From positions 9,373,501 to 9,437,500 of the forward strand of contig OY727093.1 of the NCBI GenBank assembly GCA_963402885.1: 64,000 bases of DNA, in the 5' to 3' direction. The position numbers and the translations under genes were made by a program. Shown here in pieces: positions 22,470 through 35,460 of the stretch (position 1 is its first letter; the number at the start of each line of letters is the position of its first letter). Origin of the DNA: Antedon bifida. Taxonomy: Eukaryota > Echinodermata > Crinoidea > Comatulida > Antedonidae. A model generated the notes under the pieces. The model was given only the letters and a program-made list of their open reading frames with translations. It had not been told where the DNA came from and did no database searches.

Positions 22470-25400
22470 AGTATTATGATCAGTGTAGTCAGAATTTGAT
22501 AACTGAGCACGCATCTTTTAATATCTACCTCATCAATAATTAGCATTGATATCATATATCACATTGTTGGATATGATCAGTGTAGTCATAATTTGATAAC
22601 TGAGCACGCATCTTTTAATATCTATCTCATCAATAATTATTATTAATAATCTATATCTCATTGTTCGATATGATCAGTGTAGTCAGAATTTGATAACTGA
22701 GCACGCATCTTTTAATATCTACCTCATCAATAATTATTATTAATAATCTATATCACATTGTTCGATATGATCAGTGTAGTCAGAATTTGATAACTGAACA
22801 CGCATCTTTTAATATCTACCTCATCAATAATTATTATTAATAATCTATATCACATTGTTCGATATGATCAGTGTAGTCAGAATTTGATAACTGAGCACGC
22901 ATCTTTTAATATCTACATTATCAATAATTATTAATAATCTATATCACATTGTTGGATATGATCAGTGTAGTCAGAATTTGATAACTGAGCACGCATCTTT
23001 TAATATCTACCTCATCAATAATTATTATTAATAATCTATATCTCATTGTTCGATATGATCAGTGTAGTCAGAATTTGATAACTGAGCACGCATCTTTTAA
23101 TATCTACCTCATCAATAATTATTATTAATAATCTATATCACATTGTTCGATATGATCAGTGTAGTCAGAATTTGATAACTGAGCACGCATCTTTTAATAT
23201 CTACCTCATCAATAATTATTATTAATAATCTATATCACATTGTTCGATATGATCAGTGTAGTCAGAATTTGATAACTGAGCACGCATCTTTTAATATCTA
23301 CATCATCAATAATTATTATCAATAATCTATATCACATTGTTGGATATGATCAGTGTAGTCAGAATTTGATAACTGAGCACGCATCTTTTAATATCTACCT
23401 CATCAATAATTATTATTAATAATCTATATCCCATTGTTGGATATGATCAGTGTAGTCAGAATTTGATAACTGAGCACGCATCTTTTAATATCTACCTCAT
23501 CAATAATTATTATTGATAATCTATATCACATTGCTCGATATGATCAGTGTAGTCATAATTTGATAACTGAGCACGCATCTTTTAATATCTACCTCATCAA
23601 TAATTATTATTAATAATCTATATCACATTGTTCGATATGATCAGTGTAGTCAGAATTTGATAACTGAGCACGCATCTTTTAATATCTACCTCATCAATAA
23701 TTAATATTAATAATCTATATCACATTGTTCGATATGATCAGTGTAGTCAGAATTTGATAACTGAGCACGCATCTTTTAATATCTACATCATCAATAATTA
23801 TTATTAATAATCTATATCACATTGTTCGATATGATCAGTGTAGTCAGAATTTGATAACTGAGCACGCATCTTTTAATATCTACCTCATCAATAATTAATA
23901 TTAATAATCTATATCACATTGTTGGATATGATCAGTGTAGTCAGAATTTGATAACTGAGCACGCATCTTTTAATATCTACCTCATCAATAATTAGCATTG
24001 ATATCATATATCACATTGTTGGATATGATCAGTGTAGTCATAATTTGATAACTGAGCACGCATCTTTTAATATCTACCTCATCAATAATTATTATTAATA
24101 ATCTATATCACATTGTTGGATATGATCAGTGTAGTCAGAATTTGATAACTAAGCACGCATCTTTTAATATCTACCTCATCAATAATTATTATTAATAATC
24201 TATATCTCATTGTTCGATATGATCAGTGTAGTCGGAATTTGATAACTGAGCACGCATCTTTTAATATCTACCTCATCAATAATTATCATTAATAATCTAT
24301 ATCACATTGTTCTATATGATCAGTGTAGTCAGAATTTGATAACTGAGCACGCATTTTTTAATATCTACCTCATCAATAATTATTATTAATAATCTATATC
24401 ACATTGTTCGATATGATCAGTGTAGTCAGAATTTAATAACTGAGCACGCATCTTTTAATATCTACATCATCAATAATTATTATTAATAATCTATATCACA
24501 TTGTTCGATATGATCAGTGTAGTCAGAATTTGATAACTGAGCACGCATCTTTTAATATCTACCTCATCAATAATTAATATTAATAATCTATATCACATTG
24601 TTGGATATGATCAGTGTAGTCAGAATTTGATAACTGAGCACGCATCTTTTAATATCTACCTCATCAATAATTAGCATTGATATCATATATCACATTGTTG
24701 GATATGATCAGTGTAGTCATAATTTGATAACTGAGCACGCATCTTTTAATATCTACCTCATCAATAATTATTATTAATAATCTATATCACATTGTTGGAT
24801 ATGATCAGTGTAGTCATAATTTGATAACTGAGCACGCATCTTTTAATATCTACCTCATCAATAATTATTATTAATAATCTATATCTCATTGTTCGATATG
24901 ATCAGTGTAGTCGGAATTTGATAACTGAGCACGCATCTTTTAATATCTACCTCATCAATAATTATCATTAATAATCTATATCACATTGTTCTATATGATC
25001 AGTGTAGTCAGAATTTGATAACTGAGCACGCATTTTTTAATATCTACCTCATCAATAATTATTATTAATAATCTATATCACATTGTTCGATATGATCAGT
25101 GTAGTCAGAATTTAATAACTGAGCACGCATCTTTTAATATCTACATCATCAATAATTATTATTAATAATCTATATCACATTGTTCGATATGATCAGTGTA
25201 GTCAGAATTTGATAACTGAGCACGCATCTTTTAATATCTACCTCATCAATAATTAATATTAATAATCTATATCACATTGTTCGATATGATCAGTGTAGTC
25301 AGAATTTGATAACTGAGCACGCATCTTTTAATATCTACATCATCAATAATTATTATTAATAATCTATATCACATTGTTCGATATGATCAGTGTAGTCAGA

Positions 25401-28100
25401 ATTTGATAACTGAGCACGCATCTTTTAATATCTACCTCATCAATAATTAATATTAATAATCTATATTACATTGTTGGATATGATCAGTGTAGTCAGAATT
25501 TGATAACTGAGCACGCATCTTTTAATATCTACCTCATCAATAATTAGCATTGATATCATATATCACATTGTTGGATATGATCAGTGTAGTCATATTTTGA
25601 TAACTGAGCACGCATCTTTTAATATCTACCTCATCAATAATTAGCATTGATATCATATATCACATTGTTGGATATGATCAGTGTAGTCATAATTTGATAA
25701 CTGAGCACGCATCTTTTAATATCTACCTCATCAATAATTATTATTAATAATCTATATCACATTGTTGGATATGATCAGTGTAGTCATAATTTGATAACTG
25801 AGCACGCATCTTTTAATATCTACCTCATCAATAATTATTATTAATAATCTATATCTCATTGTTCGATATGATCAGTGTAGTCGGAATTTGATAACTGAGC
25901 ACGCATCTTTTAATATCTACCTCATCAATAATTATCATTAATAATCTATATCACATTGTTCGATATGATCAGTGTAGTCAGAATTTGATAACTGAGCACG
26001 CATTTTTTAATATCTACCTCATCAATAATTATTATTAATAATCTATATCACATTGTTCGATATGATCAGTGTAGTCAGAATTTGATAACTGAGCACGCAT
26101 CTTTTAATATCTACATCATCAATAATTATTATTAATAATCTATATCACATTGTTGGATATGATCAGTGTAGTCAGAATTTGATAACTGAGCACGCATCTT
26201 TCAATATCTACCTCATCAATAATTATTATTAATAATCTATATCCCATTGTTGGATATGATCAGTGTAGTCAGAATTTGATAACTGAGCACGCATCTTTTA
26301 ATATCTACCTCATCAATAATTATTATTGATAATCTATATCACATTGCTCGATATGATCAGTGTAGTCAGAATTTGATAACTGAGCACGCATCTTTTAATA
26401 TCTACCTCATCAATAATTATTATTAACAATCTATATCACATTGTTGGATATGATCAGTGTAGTCATAATTTGATAACTGAGCACGCATCTTTTAATATCT
26501 ACCTCATCAATAATTATTATTAATAATCTATATCACATTGTTCGATATGATCAGTGTAGTCAGAATTTGATAACTGAGCACGCATCTTTTAATATCTACA
26601 TCATCAATAATACTTATTAATAATCTATATCTCATTGTTCGATATGATCAGTGTAGTCAGAATTTGATAACTGAGCACGCATCTTTTAATATCTACCTCA
26701 TCAATAATTATTATTAATAATCTATATCACATTGTTCGATATGATCAGTGTAGTCAGAATTTGATAACTGAGCACGCATCTTTTAATATCTACCTCATCA
26801 ATAATTTTTATTAATAATCTATATCACATTGTTCGATATGATCAGTGTAGTCAGAATTTGATAACTGAGCACGCATCTTTTAATATCTACATCATCACTA
26901 ATTATTATTAATAATCTATATCACATTGTTCGATATGATCAGTGTAGTCATAATTTGATAACTGAGCACGCATCTTTTAATATCTACCTCATCAATAATT
27001 AATATTAATAATCTATATCACATTGTTGGATATGATCAGTGTAGTCAGAATTTGATAACTGAGCACGCATCTTTTAATATCTACCTCATCAATAATTATT
27101 ATTAATAATCTATATCACATTGTTCGATATGATCAGTGTAGTCAGAATTTGATAACTGAGCACGCATCTTTTAATATCTACATCATCAATAATTATTATT
27201 AATAATCTATATCACATTGTTCGATATGATCAGTGTAGTCAGAATTTGATAACTGAGCACGCATCTTTTAATATCTACCTCATCAATAATTATTATTAAT
27301 AATCTATATCACATTGTTGGATATGATTAGTGTAGTCAGAATTTGATAACTGAGCACGCATCTTTTAATATCTACCTCATCAATAATTATTATTGATAAT
27401 CTATATCACATTGCTCGATATGATCAGTGTAGTCATAATTTGATAACTGAGGACGCATCTTTTAATATCTACCTCATCAATAATTAATATTAATAATCTA
27501 TATCACATTGTTGTATATGATCAGTGTAGTCAGAATTTGATAACTGAGCACGCATCTTTTAATATCTACCTCATCAATAATTAGCATTGATATCATATAT
27601 CACATTGTTGGATATGATCAGTGTAGTCATAATTTGATAACTGAGCACGCATCTTTTAATATCTACCTCATCAATAATTATTATTAATAATCTATATCTC
27701 ATTGTTCGATATGATCAGTGTAGTCAGAATTTGATAACTGAGCACGCATCTTTTAATATCTACCTCATCAATAATTATTATTAATATCTTATATCACATT
27801 GTTGGATATGATCAGTGTAGTCATAATTTGATAACTGAGCACGCATCTTTAAATATCTACCTCATCAATAATTATTATTAACAATCTCTATCACATTGTT
27901 GGATATAATCAGTGTAGTCATAATTTGATAACTAAGCACGCATCTTTAAATATCTACTTCATCAATAATTATTATTAATAATATATATCACATTGTTGGA
28001 TATGATCTGTGTATTCATAATTTGATATAACGCATCTTTTAATATCTACCTAATCAATAATAATTATTAATACTTAATGTTGGATATGATCAGTGTGGTT
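22470..28100 (+). repeat. 97-bp satellite array, forward orientation (~58 copies)
   Basis: Unit: GATATGATCAGTGTAGTC, then a TTGATAACTGAGCACGCATC block, TTTTAATATCTACCTCATC, an AATAATTATTATTAATAATC block and TATATCACATTGTT(C/G). The period is 97 bp and most copies differ at only a few positions. Variant units (AATTAGCATTGATATCAT; CATTTTTTAAT; GTCGGAATTTG; TTTAATAACTGAG) recur in the same order, showing higher-order structure. Copies at the 3' end (27,800-28,100) are more degenerate, as expected at an array edge. No coding potential. Confidence 0.97.
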
Positions 28101-28670
28101 TTGTTAAATTTAATGTATACGAGAGATCGAGTCGATGGGTTTTGAAAATGTGTTATTCTTTTGTTCCTAATCACCCTATTGATTTGTATCCGTTTGCTGT
28201 TTAAATTTATACTTTTAAGAACGCATCGTTTATGATGAACGTGTGCCGTTGTAAAAATAAAAATATTCCATATCTTTTTATGTTTCATATGTATTGGCTT
28301 CTATTGAGGGTCCCAGTTCTTCTTAACAGAATAAATTTGCAGTGAATGAATAATTTGATAAATGAGGACGTGTGTTTTAACATCGATCTATACAGACGTA
28401 CACGTATTAATACTCTTCCAGAAATGATATGTTGCTATAATAGGCCTATGACGAATTTCCATTACATTAATAATTCAATTAAAAAGGAAATGTGTCAGAA
28501 ATACTAAAGAATCCAGTAATCTTGTTGATTAATAATTAGTTGTACCATTTCTGATGAAGGAACAGAAAACTAAACTTGCAGCCAATCCGAAAAGCTGCTG
28601 TACTGTATAAGTAGGGAATTTTAAGTAGGAGTTGTTTTAAATGTCATTGGTCTCGGTTTTTACAAGCTTC
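28101..28670. other. Unique linker between two arrays
   Basis: About 570 bp of non-repetitive AT-rich sequence that starts as the 97-bp array decays. A short minus-strand frame at 28,067-28,288 shows no known motif. It is the only part of the array block that is neither satellite nor the 182-195-bp repeat, so it would mark the element's original centre or an insertion. Confidence 0.6.
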
Positions 28671-30330
28671 TGACCTAGTTTGTGTTTTAAAATGTCAATT
28701 TTAGATAAATTGACAGATTTTACCATGTAAACTGTGCAAACTTAATGCAAACTTTAATAAAAACACCCCACAAACATCATTCAAACCACTTAATATTGAT
28801 TATACCACTGCTAGAACTATAAAAGAGGACAATTTATTAAATAATTTTATTGAAATAGCTCTAGGTTTGATTTTTTAGGGTGAAAAATGTCAATTTTGGA
28901 TAAACTTACAGATTTTACCATGTAAACTGTGCAAACTTTAAAAAAAAACACCCCACAAACATCATCCAAACCACTTAATATTGATTATACCACTGCTAGA
29001 ACTATAAAAGAGGACAATTTAGGAAATAATTTTATTGAAATAGCTCTAGGTTTGATTTTTTAGGGTGAAAAATGTCAATTTTGGATAAATTTACAGATTT
29101 TACCATGTAAACTGCATAAACTTAATGCAAACTTAAAAAAAACACCCCACAAACATCATTCAAACCACTTAATATTGATTATATCACTACTAGAACTGTA
29201 AAAGAAGACAATTTTTGAAATCAATTTATTGAAATAGCTCTAAGGTTGACTTTTTTGGAGTGAAAAATGTCAATTTTGGATAAATTTATAGATTTTACTA
29301 TGTAAACTGTGCAAACTTTAAAAAAAACCCCACAAACATCATCCAAACCACTTAATATTGATTATATCATTATTAGAACTATAAAAGAGGACAATTTATG
29401 AAATAATTTTATTGAAATAGCTCTAGGTTTGATTTTTTAGGGAGAAAAATGTCAATTTTGGATAAATAGACAGATTTTACCATGTAAACTGCATAAACTT
29501 AATGCAAACTTAAAAAAAACACCCCACAAACATCATTCAAACCACTTAATATTGATTATATCACTACTAGAACTGTAAAAGAAGACAATTTATGAAATAA
29601 TTTTATTGAAATAGCTCTAAGTTTGACTTTTTAGCGTGAAAAATGTCAATTTTGGATAAATTTACAGATTTTACCATTTAAACTGCGTAAATTTAATGCA
29701 AACTTTAAAAAAACACCCACAAACATCATCCAAACAACTTAATATTGATTATACCACTACAAGAACTATAAAAGAGGACAATTTATGGAATAATTTTATT
29801 GAAATAGCTCTAGGTTTGATTTTTTAGGGTGAAAAATGTCAATTTTGGATAAATTGACAGATTTTACCATGTAAACTGTGCAAACTTTAAAAAAACACCC
29901 CACAAACATCATCCAAACCACTTAATATTGATTATACCACTGCTATAACTATAAAAGAGGACAATTTATGAAATAATTTTATTGAAATAGCTCTAGGTTT
30001 GATTTTTTAGGGTGAAAAATGTCAATTTTGGATAAATTTACAGATTTTACCATGTAAACTGCATAAACTTAATGCAAACTTAAAAAAAACACCCCACAAA
30101 CATCATTCAAACCACTTAATATTGATTATATCACTACTAGAACTGTAAAAGAAGACAATTTATGAAATAATTTTATTGAAATAGCTCTAGGTTTGATTTT
30201 TTAGGGTGAAAAATGTCAATTTTGGATAAATTTACAGATTTTACCATTTAAACTGCGTAAATTTAATGCAAACTTTAAAAAAACACCCCACAAACATCAT
30301 TCAAACCATTTAATATTGATTATATCAAAG
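28671..30330 (+). repeat. Central tandem array of 182-195-bp repeats (~9 copies)
   Basis: The core GTCAATTTTGGATAAATTTA occurs at 28694, 28889, 29074, 29269, 29451, 29645, 29839, 30021 and 30215, spacings 182 to 195 bp. Each unit also has CACCCCACAAACATCAT, CCACTTAATATTGATTATA and ATTGAAATAGCTCTAGGTTT. Length differences come partly from an optional CTTAATGCAAA segment and A-run changes. Two unit types roughly alternate. The last copy runs directly into the inverted 97-bp array near 30,330. Confidence 0.95.
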
Positions 30331-30334
30331 TTAT

Positions 30335-33205
30335 CAAAACTATGATTACACTGATCATATCCAACATTGTGATATAGGATATTATTAGTAGTTATTGATA
30401 AGGTAGATATTAAAAAACTAAACAGATCATATCCAACAGTATGATAGAGATTATTAATATTAATTAATGATGATGTATCTATATTAAACGATTTTTGCTC
30501 AATTATCAAATTATGACTACACTGATCATATCCAACAATGTGATATAGATTATTAATAATAATTATTGATAAAATAGATATTGAAAGATGGGTGCTCAGT
30601 TATCAAATTATGACTACACTGATCATATCCAACAATGTGATATATGATATCAATGCTAATTATTGATGAGGTAGATATTAAAAGATGCATGCTCAGTTAT
30701 CAAATTCTGACTACACTGATCATATCCAACATTGTGATATAGGATATTATTAATAGTTATTGATAAGGTAGATATTAAAAGATGCGTGCTCAGTTATCAA
30801 ATTATGACTACACTGATCATATCCAACAATGTGATATAGATTATTAATAATAATTATTGATGAGGTAGATATTAAAAGATGCGTGCTCAGTTATCAAATT
30901 ATGACTACACTGATCATATCGAACAATGTGATATAAGATATTAATAATAATTATTGATGAGGTAGATATTTAAAGATGCGTGCTCAGTTATCAAATTCTG
31001 ACTACACTGATCACATCTAACAATGTGATATAGATTATTAATAATAATTATTGATGAGGTAGATATTAAAAGATGCGTGCTCAGTTATCAAATTATGACT
31101 ACACTGATCATATCGAACAATGTGATATAGATTATTAATATTACTTATTGATGAGGTAGATATTAAAAGATGCGTGCTCAGTTATCAAACTATGACTACA
31201 CTGATCATATCCAACATTGTGATATAGGATATTATTAATAGTTATTGATAAGGTAGATATTAAAAAACTAAACAGATCATATCCAACAGTATGATAAAGA
31301 TTATTAATATTAATTAATGATGATGTATCTATATTAAAAGATTTTTGCTCAGTTATCAAATTATGACTACACTGATCATATCCAACAATGTGATATAGAT
31401 TATTAATAATAATTATTGATGAGGTAGATATTAAAAGATGCATGCTCAGTTATCAAATTATGACTACACTGATCATATCGAACAATGCGATATAGATTAT
31501 TAATATTAATTATTGATGAGGTAGATATTAAAATATGCGTGCTCGGTTATCAAATTATGACTACACTGATCATATCGAACAATGTGATATAGATTATTAA
31601 TATTAATTATTGATGAGGTAGATATTAAAAGATGCGTGCTCAGTTATCAAATTATGACTACACTGATCATATCCAACAATGTGATATAGATTATTAATAT
31701 TAATTATTGATGAGGTAGATATTAAAAGATGCGTGCTCAGTTATCAAATTATGACTACACTGATCATATCGAACAATGTGACATAGATTATTAATAATAA
31801 TTATTGATAAGGTATATATTAAAAAACTAAACAGATCATATCCAACAGTGTGATATAGATTATTAATATTAATTAATGATGAGGTAGTTATTGAAAGATG
31901 GGTGCTCAGTTATAACATTATGACTACACTGATCATATCCAACAATGTGATATAAATTATTAATAATAATTATTGATGAAACAGATATTAAAAGATGCGT
32001 GCTCAGTTATCAAATTCTGACTACACTGATCATATCGAACAATGTGATATAGATTATTAATAATAATTATTGATGAGGTAGATATTAAAAGATGCGTGCT
32101 CAGTTATCAAATTCTGACTACACTGATCATATCGAACAATGTGATATAGATTATTAATAATAATTATTTATGAGGTAGATATTAAAAGATGCGTGCTCAG
32201 TTATCAAATTCTGACTACACTGATCATATCCAACAATGTGATATAGATTATTAATATTAATTATTGATGAGGTAGATATTAAAAGATGCGTGCTCAGTTA
32301 TCAAATTATGACTACACTGATCATATCGAGCAATGTGATATAGATTATCAATAATAATTATTGATGAGGTAGATATTAAAAGATGTGTGCTCAGTTATCA
32401 AATTCTGACTACACTGATCATATCCAACAATGTGATATAGATTATTAATAATAATTATTGATGAGGTAGATATTAAAAGATGCGTGCTCAGTTATCAAAT
32501 TCTGACTACACTGATCATATCCAACAATGTGATATAGATTATTAATAATAATTATTGATGATGAAGATATTAAAAGATGCGTGCTCAGTTATCAAATTCT
32601 GACTACACTGATCATATCGAACAATGTGATATAGATTATTAATAATAATTATTGATGAGGTAGATATTAAAAGATGCGTGCTCAGTTATCAAATTCTGAC
32701 TACACTGATCATATCGAACAATGTGATATAGATTATTAATAATAATTATTTATGAGGTAGATATTAAAAGATGCGTGCTCAGTTATCAAATTCTGACTAC
32801 ACTGATCATATCGAACAATGAGATATAGATTATTAATAATAATTATTGATGAGGTAGATATTAAAAGATGCATGCTCAGTTATCAAATTCTGACTACACT
32901 GATCATATCGAACAATGTGATATAGATTATTAATAATAATTATTGATGAGGTAGATATTAAAAGATGCGTGCTCAGTTATCAAATTCTGACTACACTGAT
33001 CATATCGAACAATGAGATATAGATTATTAATAATAATTATTGATGAGGTAGATATTAAAAGATGCGTGCTCAGTTATCAAATTATGACTACACTGATCAT
33101 ATCCAACAATGTGATGTAGAGTATTAATTATTGATGATGTAGATATTATAAGATGCATGCTAACTTATCAAATTTTGACTACACTGATCATATTTGATAT
33201 TGTGA
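30335..33205 (-). repeat. 97-bp satellite array, inverted orientation (~30 copies)
   Basis: The same 97-bp unit as at 22,470-28,100, now reading on the minus strand (plus-strand signature TGACTACACTGATCATATC, GCGTGCTCAGTTATCAAA). Several units carry a shared variant (AAAAAACTAAACAGATCATA near 30,415, 31,265 and 31,820), suggesting local block duplication. Units near the centre of the locus (30,335-30,500) and at the outer end (33,110-33,205) are the most degenerate. Confidence 0.97.
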
Positions 33206-34675
33206 TTGATGATGATATATTCATATAAAGAGTTTGTTTTTCTGTACAATACTCACAGTATTTTTTAATCCATCCACATGAAGAAGAGACACAAGAAGAG
33301 TTGTTTGAAATTGTGAAGCCTCACAACCTTACTAATTGTGATGACATTTAATATAATATTACAGCCATACACAAACAGTAAGGTAGTTAGGGTCACTACA
33401 ATCTATTAAAATAATTAACATTAATTAACTGGAAACATTGTTAATTATCAGTTTGAGTTTGACTTTTGTCTCTTTTGTTGTAGAATTGAATCTCTCTTTA
33501 TCCATTGTTTTCAACCTGAAAATAAACAGGCCTAATACCTTGCCATTAGCAATGAAATCAACTTACACACTAACATTTTATATAGATAGGCTGTCTATGA
33601 CCCCCAGCCTACCCCTAGCTAGGCCTATGCCTCTCTATACCATTCTGCTGGCTAGCTAGCAAGGCCCTAGGCCTAGTCCTATAATTAATAGCACAGGTCT
33701 CATATAGATAGGCCTAGAGTGTTTAGACTGAGCCTGGTTATATGCCTATTTATTTAACTAGGCCTAGGCAGGCATAATCAGCCTAAACTAAGGCCTAATA
33801 AACTAGTCTAGGCCTAGGCCCTAAAAACTAGAATACATAGAGCTAGCTAGAGGCTAGCCTAGGACTAGCCTAGCTACTTATTAGCTAGTAACTAGTACTT
33901 ATAAGCTACCAGTTCCGTAGTAGGGCCTAACCAGGTGGGCCTAGCCTAGCTAGGCCTAGTAGTAGTAGTACTACCCTAGTAGTAGCTTACTAGGCTAGTA
34001 CTACTACTAGGCCTATCTAGGCCCTAGGCTAGGGTAGCTAGACTAGCCCTAGGCCTAGTAGTAGGCCTAGGCTATATGCCTAGTAGTACTAGTACTAGGC
34101 CTACCTAGGCTACTAGCTAGAGTAGAGAGATGCCAGCCTACCTAGGCCTAGCTAGGCCTAGCTAGGCTAGGCCTAGGCCTCCTAGCTAGGGGCTAGGCCT
34201 AGGCCTAACTAATCTGCCCTTTTTGGAGGCTAAAATATTGTCTAAAATAAGCTATGACCTACAAACATAGCTTAACTATCTGTTAAGGGCGACACTTATG
34301 ATGGGTAATCAATAAAATATGCTTCTAAATCTACCTTTTTGGCTTGCAATCTTAATATCCAGTCTAGCCCAAAGATCGTATAGCGCCACTACGTGGCGCT
34401 ATACGATCTTTGGTCTAGCCTAGGCCTAGGCTAGGCCTGCACGGATCAGGTAGCGAAACGAACGAAGTGAGAGCAGAGGAGGAGGAGGCCTAGCTAGGGC
34501 CTAGGTTTCAGGCAGAAAAGATAATCTCGTGTTTGTGAAATTATATATCTATTTATAGTTATTTTAAAATATATCCCTAACATTTCAAAAATTATATATA
34601 TTACTGATAATTAATTATAAGAATGATACTCTACCTAATGATATAATCAATTAAATGTGTTTTTCGTACGAAATT
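33206..34675. repeat. GGCC/CTAG palindromic-word-rich region with hairpin
   Basis: From about 33,530 to 34,510 the sequence is dominated by overlapping CTAG, GGCC, TAGGCCTA and AGTAGTAGT words, far denser than in the rest of the window. It includes a 21-bp-arm hairpin at 34,369-34,413. No long open frame or gene signal is seen. Smaller GGCCTA patches lie upstream of other genes (39,190-39,480; 57,670-57,960), so the word bias appears to be genomic and only its density is unusual. Confidence 0.75.
34369..34413. repeat. Perfect 21-bp hairpin with 3-nt loop
   Basis: Arms 34369-34389 (CCAAAGATCGTATAGCGCCA plus C) and 34393-34413 are exact reverse complements around the loop TAC. It sits within the palindromic-word-rich zone, about 260 bp inside the right terminal inverted repeat. 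The geometry resembles an intrinsic hairpin or a small foldback element. No function is evident. Confidence 0.88.
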
Positions 34676-34740
34676 AATTATATACGAGGATGGCATAAGT
34701 GATAGTTCTCTGTTATCAAAAAACAACTACATAATATACC
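34676..34740 (-). repeat. Right terminal inverted repeat of the satellite element
   Basis: 65 bp. On the minus strand it reads GGTATATTATGTAGTTG, then TTTTTTGATAACAGAGAACT and CATCCTCGTATATAATT, pairing with 22201-22266. It lies within about 100 bp of the likely RNF41 5' UTR exon, so the element abuts or overlaps that promoter. Confidence 0.8.
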
Positions 34741-35460
34741 TGACACGTACAGTACTATTGCACTATCGATGTTTTTAGTGGTTTGGTAGTCGTCGTTTTT
34801 CGAAGTTTACCTGGATGAATTAGTTTATCAAATTGAATCATTTTGGAGTGCTTGTAGGTATTTTTAACAATACATATGATTAGTTTAATTATTAGTGTTA
34901 TATTAGACGTTGAATTTAGGTATATTATTTATATATATCACTGATATTTAGAATAGATTTGTTGGTTTAGATGACGTGTTTCGTGAATGTGTCACTGACA
35001 CTACGGCTAGGCCTGGATAGATAGGAGTGTCTAGACGGGTGTGTAGCCTGTAGGGTTGGACTGGCATTTATGAGTGGAAGAAGAATGTGTGTAGTGTACT
35101 CGGTGTTAGAGCCTACACGTAATATCTTAGCAGTAAAATCGTATTTGCTATCATTTTCCGTAAATGAATGGTAACGGTAATAAAAAGCAAAACTTGCTCA
35201 GCAGGATATCCCTTGTTTTGTTTGTTTATTTATTTTCTTAATATTATTCATTCCATCTTATTATAATCTGGTCTGGTGATTATTTTAAATTTTTTTTCCA
35301 ATGCTACTAAGGCTAAATTATAGTATGGATGTATGATTTCATTTAATTGATTTATTGCTTATTTAGTGATCACCACAGTGTAAATTAATAGACCTAGCTG
35401 TTAAAACATTCTTTTTAATTTACTGATTTGTGTATTTTTTAATGTATATTTTCAGACATA
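34741..35460 (+). promoter_or_regulatory. Likely RNF41 promoter, 5' UTR exon and first intron
   Basis: The RNF41 coding exon is preceded by a splice acceptor (TATTTTCAG at about 35,447-35,455, five bases before ATG). A donor-like GTGCTTGTAG/GTATTT near 34,850-34,862 would end a non-coding first exon. The transcription start therefore probably lies near 34,700-34,850, next to the right inverted repeat. No clear TATA box was identified. Confidence 0.45.

Larger units (their letters stand above)
22201..34740. mobile_element. 12.5-kb inverted-repeat-bracketed satellite element
   Basis: Sequence at 22201-22266 matches the reverse complement of 34676-34740 with about ten differences and one or two indels, sharing GTTTTTTGATAAC and ATCCTCGTATATAATT. 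Between them lie, in order, a 97-bp satellite array (plus), a unique linker, an array of 182-195-bp repeats, a 97-bp array in inverted orientation, and a GGCC/CTAG-rich zone. No transposase or other long frame is present. The terminal repeats share GTGTAGTC-N(5-6)-TTGATAACTGAG with the satellite unit, linking ends and interior. The simplest reading is a large non-autonomous DNA transposon with expanded subterminal repeats. An alternative is a satellite locus that underwent an inversion-duplication. I could not define a target-site duplication, so superfamily and exact ends are open. Confidence 0.62.

Noticed and set aside
28551-28575. CTGATGAAGG...GAAAAC, hammerhead-like
   Set aside because: Stem II cannot form and there is no flanking complementarity.
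30297-31443. Minus-strand frames of 70 and 100 codons in the right satellite array
   Set aside because: They arise from satellite units and repeat the same peptide with stops at variant units; no sign of selection.
22470-33205. Possible CRISPR array or coding repeats in the 97-bp arrays
   Set aside because: There are no unique spacers: the whole unit repeats. The organism is an animal, and all frames are short and repeat-derived.
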